Source: Microcoleus vaginatus_C (lineage in GTDB: Bacteria > Cyanobacteriota > Cyanobacteriia > Cyanobacteriales > Microcoleaceae). From it: a stretch of 64,000 nucleotides of DNA. Positions within the stretch are counted from its first letter, which is position 1; the number at the start of each line of letters is the position of its first letter. Below the pieces are notes generated by a model. That model saw only the letters and a list, made by a program, of their open reading frames with translations. It did not search any database and was not told where the DNA came from. Shown here piece after piece: positions 61,052-64,000 of the stretch. The stretch lies in assembly GCA_040004035.1 (NCBI GenBank), contig JAMPLN010000014.1; one strand, given 5' to 3'. A program made the translations under genes and the position numbers.

Positions 61052-62221
61052 ATGCCTGACAGTTCTTTCTTTGATGAGTCCAGAGAGAATTCTTTAGTGA
61101 AATCAGAAATAGTTGCTAAATACTTTTGGGCCTGGGCTAAAATAATGATCAAACAAATCAAAAACGCACAAGAAAAAAAACGACTGAATGACAATAAAAA
61201 CCCACAAAAAAAGTCTACAGAAATTGCATATATTGATTTGTTCTCTGGGCCAGGTTCCTATCAAGACGGTACTAAGTCTACTCCACTACTTATCTTGGAA
61301 CGTGCTATTGCTGATCCAGATATGTCACAAATGCTAGTAACCTTGTTTAATGATAAGGACTCAAATAATACTCAGTCTCTCCAGCAGGCTATAGAATCCA
61401 TCCCAGATATAGGCAGGTTAACCCATAAGCCAATACTTTTAAATAAGGAGGTTGGAGAAGAAATTGTTCAAGCAATTAAACAAATCACTAAGATTCCTAC
61501 ACTATTCTTTATCGACCCTTGGGGTTATAAAGGCTTGTCACTTGCGCTAATTGGAACGCTCATCAAAGATTGGGGTTGTGATTGTATATTTTTCTTTAAC
61601 TACAACCGGATTAACATGGGATTGCATAATACAGCCGTAGAGAAGCACATGAATTCTCTCTTCGGTAAAGAACGAGCAGACAATCTTAGGGGACAGCTTG
61701 AATCGAAGCAACCAGAGGAGCGAGAGTTAATAATTGTGGAGGCTATCTCTCAGGCTTTGAAAGAAATAGGTGGCTCATATGTACTCCCATTTTGCTTTAA
61801 AAATGAAGGAGGTAATCGGACTACCCATCATTTAATTTTTGTCTCAAAAAATGTTTTGGGTTATTCAATCATGAAAGAAATCATGGCTGGAGAAAGCTCT
61901 AGCGCTAAACAAGGTGTTTCTTCTTTTGAATACAATCCCGCTCCACCTAGATATCCCCTATTATATGAGCTTTACCGTCCTCTGGATGAGCTGGAAAATT
62001 TGTTGTTGGAGGAATTTGCCGCTCAGACGATGACTATGGAACAAATTTACAATCAGCATCATGTTGGCAAGCGCTACATTAGTAAAAATTACAAAGAAGC
62101 TCTTAAGAAACTCGAACAACAAGGTAAAATAATAGCAGATCCACCTGCCAGTAAACGAAGGAAGTACAAAGGAGAAATTACATTTGGAGAGAAGGTGACA
62201 GTTACATTTTTACCAAAGTAG
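61052..62221 (+). CDS. tcmP: Three-Cys-motif partner protein TcmP
   Basis: 389 aa from this ATG, with AGAGG 8 nt upstream; a GTG at 61043 would put the site too close. A methyltransferase-like motif I (YIDLFSGPGSY, near 67-77) and a motif IV-like FIDPWGYKG (near 160) support a class I SAM-binding fold. FFNYNRI and the C-terminal winged-helix-like tail (QIYNQHHVGKRYISKNYKEALKKLEQQ) are typical of TcmP proteins, named because they occur beside proteins with a three-cysteine motif. That partner is the convergent next gene, overlapping by 20 bp. Molecular function is unknown. Confidence 0.82.
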   Translation: MPDSSFFDESRENSLVKSEIVAKYFWAWAKIMIKQIKNAQEKKRLNDNKNPQKKSTEIAYIDLFSGPGSYQDGTKSTPLLILERAIADPDMSQMLVTLFNDKDSNNTQSLQQAIESIPDIGRLTHKPILLNKEVGEEIVQAIKQITKIPTLFFIDPWGYKGLSLALIGTLIKDWGCDCIFFFNYNRINMGLHNTAVEKHMNSLFGKERADNLRGQLESKQPEERELIIVEAISQALKEIGGSYVLPFCFKNEGGNRTTHHLIFVSKNVLGYSIMKEIMAGESSSAKQGVSSFEYNPAPPRYPLLYELYRPLDELENLLLEEFAAQTMTMEQIYNQHHVGKRYISKNYKEALKKLEQQGKIIADPPASKRRKYKGEITFGEKVTVTFLPK

Positions 62222-62990
62222 GTGCTACTACTTTATTTGAGTTACGACTCATCCTGAAAGTGTAGCCATTGAATTGCCTTTGATGTTTATCCCATGCTTC
62301 CGGCATCTCATCCCAAATTTTATCATCCAGAAGTCGCCCACCAGCTTTAGGTGTTCTACCTCCCCATTGCTTGAAGAAAAACGCTACTTCAGCCTCCTCA
62401 CACTGCTGTTGAATACTCTCAACCCATTCTGCTTGCATGGGACGGTGTTTTTGTCCAGATTCTCCCCCCACTATTACCCAATGAATGCCTTTTAAATCAA
62501 TATCCAAAGCACCTAAAAGCGGTTCGCACGAGAGAAATCTGACCTTGGCAGGTACTTTTCGCAAACAATCAATCCTGTCAACGTACTTTTGATTTTCAAC
62601 AGAAACTCCCATCCAAATGTTTTCATGCCAGTCTAATTTATCTGCTAGTTCGCGAAGGCGTTCGTGTCTTTTGGTCAGAATTTGATATACGTGCCAAGGA
62701 GTTTCTCGAATCACTTCAAAAACTTCTTGAAGGAATGAAAAAGGAACTTCTTCGTGAAATAAATCGCTCATCGAATTCACGAAAATGCGGCTCGGTTTTC
62801 GCCAGCGTTTGGGTTCTTGCAGCCGCTCGCGATGCAATGTTAAATCAAAACCGTTAGGAAAATTAGTGTGAAACCTTTTTGTTAATGCTTCGGCATAACA
62901 ATGCGTACAACCGGGACTAACTTTATCGCAGCCCGTTGTTGGATTCCACGTTCTGTCGGTCCATTCAATACCAGTATTAATGCTAGACAT
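62202..62990 (-). CDS. Phage Gp37/Gp68-like (DUF5131) three-Cys protein
   Basis: 262 aa. The start TGIEWTDRTWNPTTGCDKVS followed by PGCTHCYAEAL holds Cys21, Cys28 and Cys31 (C-x6-C-x2-C), probably an iron-sulfur site like that of radical SAM enzymes though the spacing differs from C-x3-C-x2-C. The blocks VYQILTKRHERL, VSVENQKYVDRI, RFLSCEPLLG and WVIVGGESG follow, all typical of the Gp37/Gp68 family. It converges with tcmP, the 3' ends overlapping by 20 bp. Function unknown; also found on phages, so it may be of mobile origin. Confidence 0.85.
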   Translation of the reverse strand: MSSINTGIEWTDRTWNPTTGCDKVSPGCTHCYAEALTKRFHTNFPNGFDLTLHRERLQEPKRWRKPSRIFVNSMSDLFHEEVPFSFLQEVFEVIRETPWHVYQILTKRHERLRELADKLDWHENIWMGVSVENQKYVDRIDCLRKVPAKVRFLSCEPLLGALDIDLKGIHWVIVGGESGQKHRPMQAEWVESIQQQCEEAEVAFFFKQWGGRTPKAGGRLLDDKIWDEMPEAWDKHQRQFNGYTFRMSRNSNKVVAPTLVKM

Positions 62991-63207
62991 ACAAAGAATT
63001 TACCATTTAAATAACATTTGTAGGTGACACTGAACCAATAAGATTCACTCTACTAATTGAGGTTTATTCACTGTCATCTACAACTTAATTATATAATAAA
63101 TTTGACTTTATTATCAACATATTTTTTAAGCACTTGCATCAAATGTATATCGTGTTGTAGAATCGTGCTGCACCAGCATATATTACCAAATCTATTCCAG
63201 AACAATT

Positions 63208-63855
63208 GTGCAAACACCTAAATTTTCCGAACTCAACCATCCTGTGGTCAAATCCCTGTTCCATCACAGCGACCAGGAATTATTGACTCTGTTTCAAAAC
63301 CATCCCGATCAGGGTCGCTTCTTCACGGCGATTTTTTGCCGCTACGCTCAAATTGTACACTCCCTGATTCGCCATTCCGTGCGATCGCCCGTACAAGGCG
63401 ATTACCTGTTTGCCCACACTTGGCTGCACATCTATCACGAACTGCGAGGTCTCGATTTGCGCCGCGAGATCCAAGAGTCTGATGGCGGAAATCTCAGTCT
63501 CCAAAACTGGCTGATTAATGTCACCGCAGTCTGCATAAATCAAGCTGAATTGCCCCCTGTTGAGTCGATTCACTACTCTTTGCAATCGGCTCCGCCTCCC
63601 CTGTGGTGTTACGTCAAACAAGCCTTGGAATTGTTAGCGCCGCTGCCGCGTTTAGTGGTGTTGATGGCTCAGACTTTCCGCTGGAGCGAAACTCGAATTG
63701 CAGCTTATTTGCAAGCAGAAGGCGAAGCTATTTCGCCCGCTCAGGTAAAGGCTTTACTGCAAAAAGGATATCAAACTTTAGAATCAAATTTGCCGGAGGA
63801 TATTCGGGCTATTTATCTCGATGAAAATCTCGATTATCAAGAAGCACTTGTCTAG
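63208..63855 (+). CDS. ECF-like sigma-70 family RNA polymerase sigma factor
   Basis: 215 aa, GTG start. Region 2-like helices (GRFFTAIFCRYAQIVHSLI, then GDYLFAHTWLHIYHELRGL) and a C-terminal region 4-like helix-turn-helix (LPRLVVLMAQTFRWSETRIA, QVKALLQKGYQTLESNLPE) with nothing between but a linker give the two-domain plan of small group 4 (ECF) factors. No clear anti-sigma gene follows before the window ends, although only 145 bp remain. The genes it controls are unknown. Confidence 0.72.
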   Translation: MQTPKFSELNHPVVKSLFHHSDQELLTLFQNHPDQGRFFTAIFCRYAQIVHSLIRHSVRSPVQGDYLFAHTWLHIYHELRGLDLRREIQESDGGNLSLQNWLINVTAVCINQAELPPVESIHYSLQSAPPPLWCYVKQALELLAPLPRLVVLMAQTFRWSETRIAAYLQAEGEAISPAQVKALLQKGYQTLESNLPEDIRAIYLDENLDYQEALV

Positions 63856-63941
63856 ATATACACCATATAAATCCGCCCTTTCTAGTTGTAGATACTGTCT
63901 TGAACTGTCAAGGGGTCGCGAGTAAATAATTTGGGTCGAAA

Positions 63942-63971
63942 GGCTTTTGGGATTTTAAAATCCCAAAAGCC
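63942..63971. repeat. 30-bp perfect palindrome
   Basis: GGCTTTTGGGATTTT and its exact reverse complement are joined without a loop. It lies 86 bp after the sigma-factor stop codon; no T-run follows, so it is recorded as a palindrome rather than a terminator. Confidence 0.6.
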
Positions 63972-64000
63972 AAATGCACCAGTTTCCTCATCAGCGCACC

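Overview
The window looks like a chromosome segment of a filamentous cyanobacterium of the Oscillatoriales (Microcoleus/Oscillatoria type). This is an inference from the dense GCGATCGC (HIP1-type) octamers, a CrtR-type carotene hydroxylase, kinases and WD40 STAND proteins of cyanobacterial style, pentapeptide repeats, pilin G/H-like proteins, and very abundant intergenic hairpin and heptamer repeats. I could run no database search, so family names rest on recognisable motifs.

Layout. 0-6.5 kb: signalling genes (a membrane Ser/Thr kinase, a REC-EAL and a REC-LuxR response regulator) and a secreted pentapeptide-repeat protein. 6.6-21.3 kb: mostly housekeeping (pgk, universal stress protein, ribosome-biogenesis GTPase, MOSC protein, Tat-exported beta-carbonic anhydrase, TPR glycosyltransferase, long SppA, type 2 IPP isomerase, SDR, the formaldehyde-detoxifying pair frmA/fghA, branched-chain aminotransferase, Lin0512 protein). 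21.5-25.9 kb: small or repetitive secreted and membrane proteins, ChaB and a repeat-rich gap. 26-39.7 kb: accessory region with a methyltransferase, a haem-oxygenase-like diiron enzyme, a pilin/desaturase/rhodanese operon, a Uma2 nuclease facing an HTH-TIR-AAA protein, an NfeD/slipin pair, two pilin G/H genes leading into an AAA-WD40 STAND protein, and a potassium channel.

39.9-46.2 kb: a kinase fused to a periplasmic ligand-binding domain, tRNA-Thr(CGU), pyruvate kinase and crtR. 46.2-50.8 kb: a MITE-like element and then a long CRISPR array of 46 perfect 36-nt repeats with no cas gene in the window. Handle polarity and repeat decay both indicate transcription on the minus strand, with the leader near 50.35-50.6 kb. 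50.8-64 kb: chorismate mutase, short SppA, a DMT transporter, a PIN toxin/antitoxin pair, an AAA ATPase/TOPRIM-like pair, an M28 peptidase, a giant fused 5-oxoprolinase carrying in-frame dispersed repeats, a TcmP/Gp37-Gp68 pair and an ECF-like sigma factor.

Best leads: (1) the convergent Uma2 and HTH-TIR-AAA genes share a homologous upstream block with 11-bp iterons, suggesting one co-regulated defence-type module; (2) a frameshifted relic of the STAND gene start after the first pilin gene shows that a pilin plus STAND unit was duplicated; (3) the TcmP/three-Cys protein pair has overlapping 3' ends; (4) the AAA/TOPRIM-like pair has an altered Walker B; (5) the long cas-less CRISPR array has a decayed, hairpin-interrupted trailer; (6) intergenic repeat families have been captured in frame inside coding genes.
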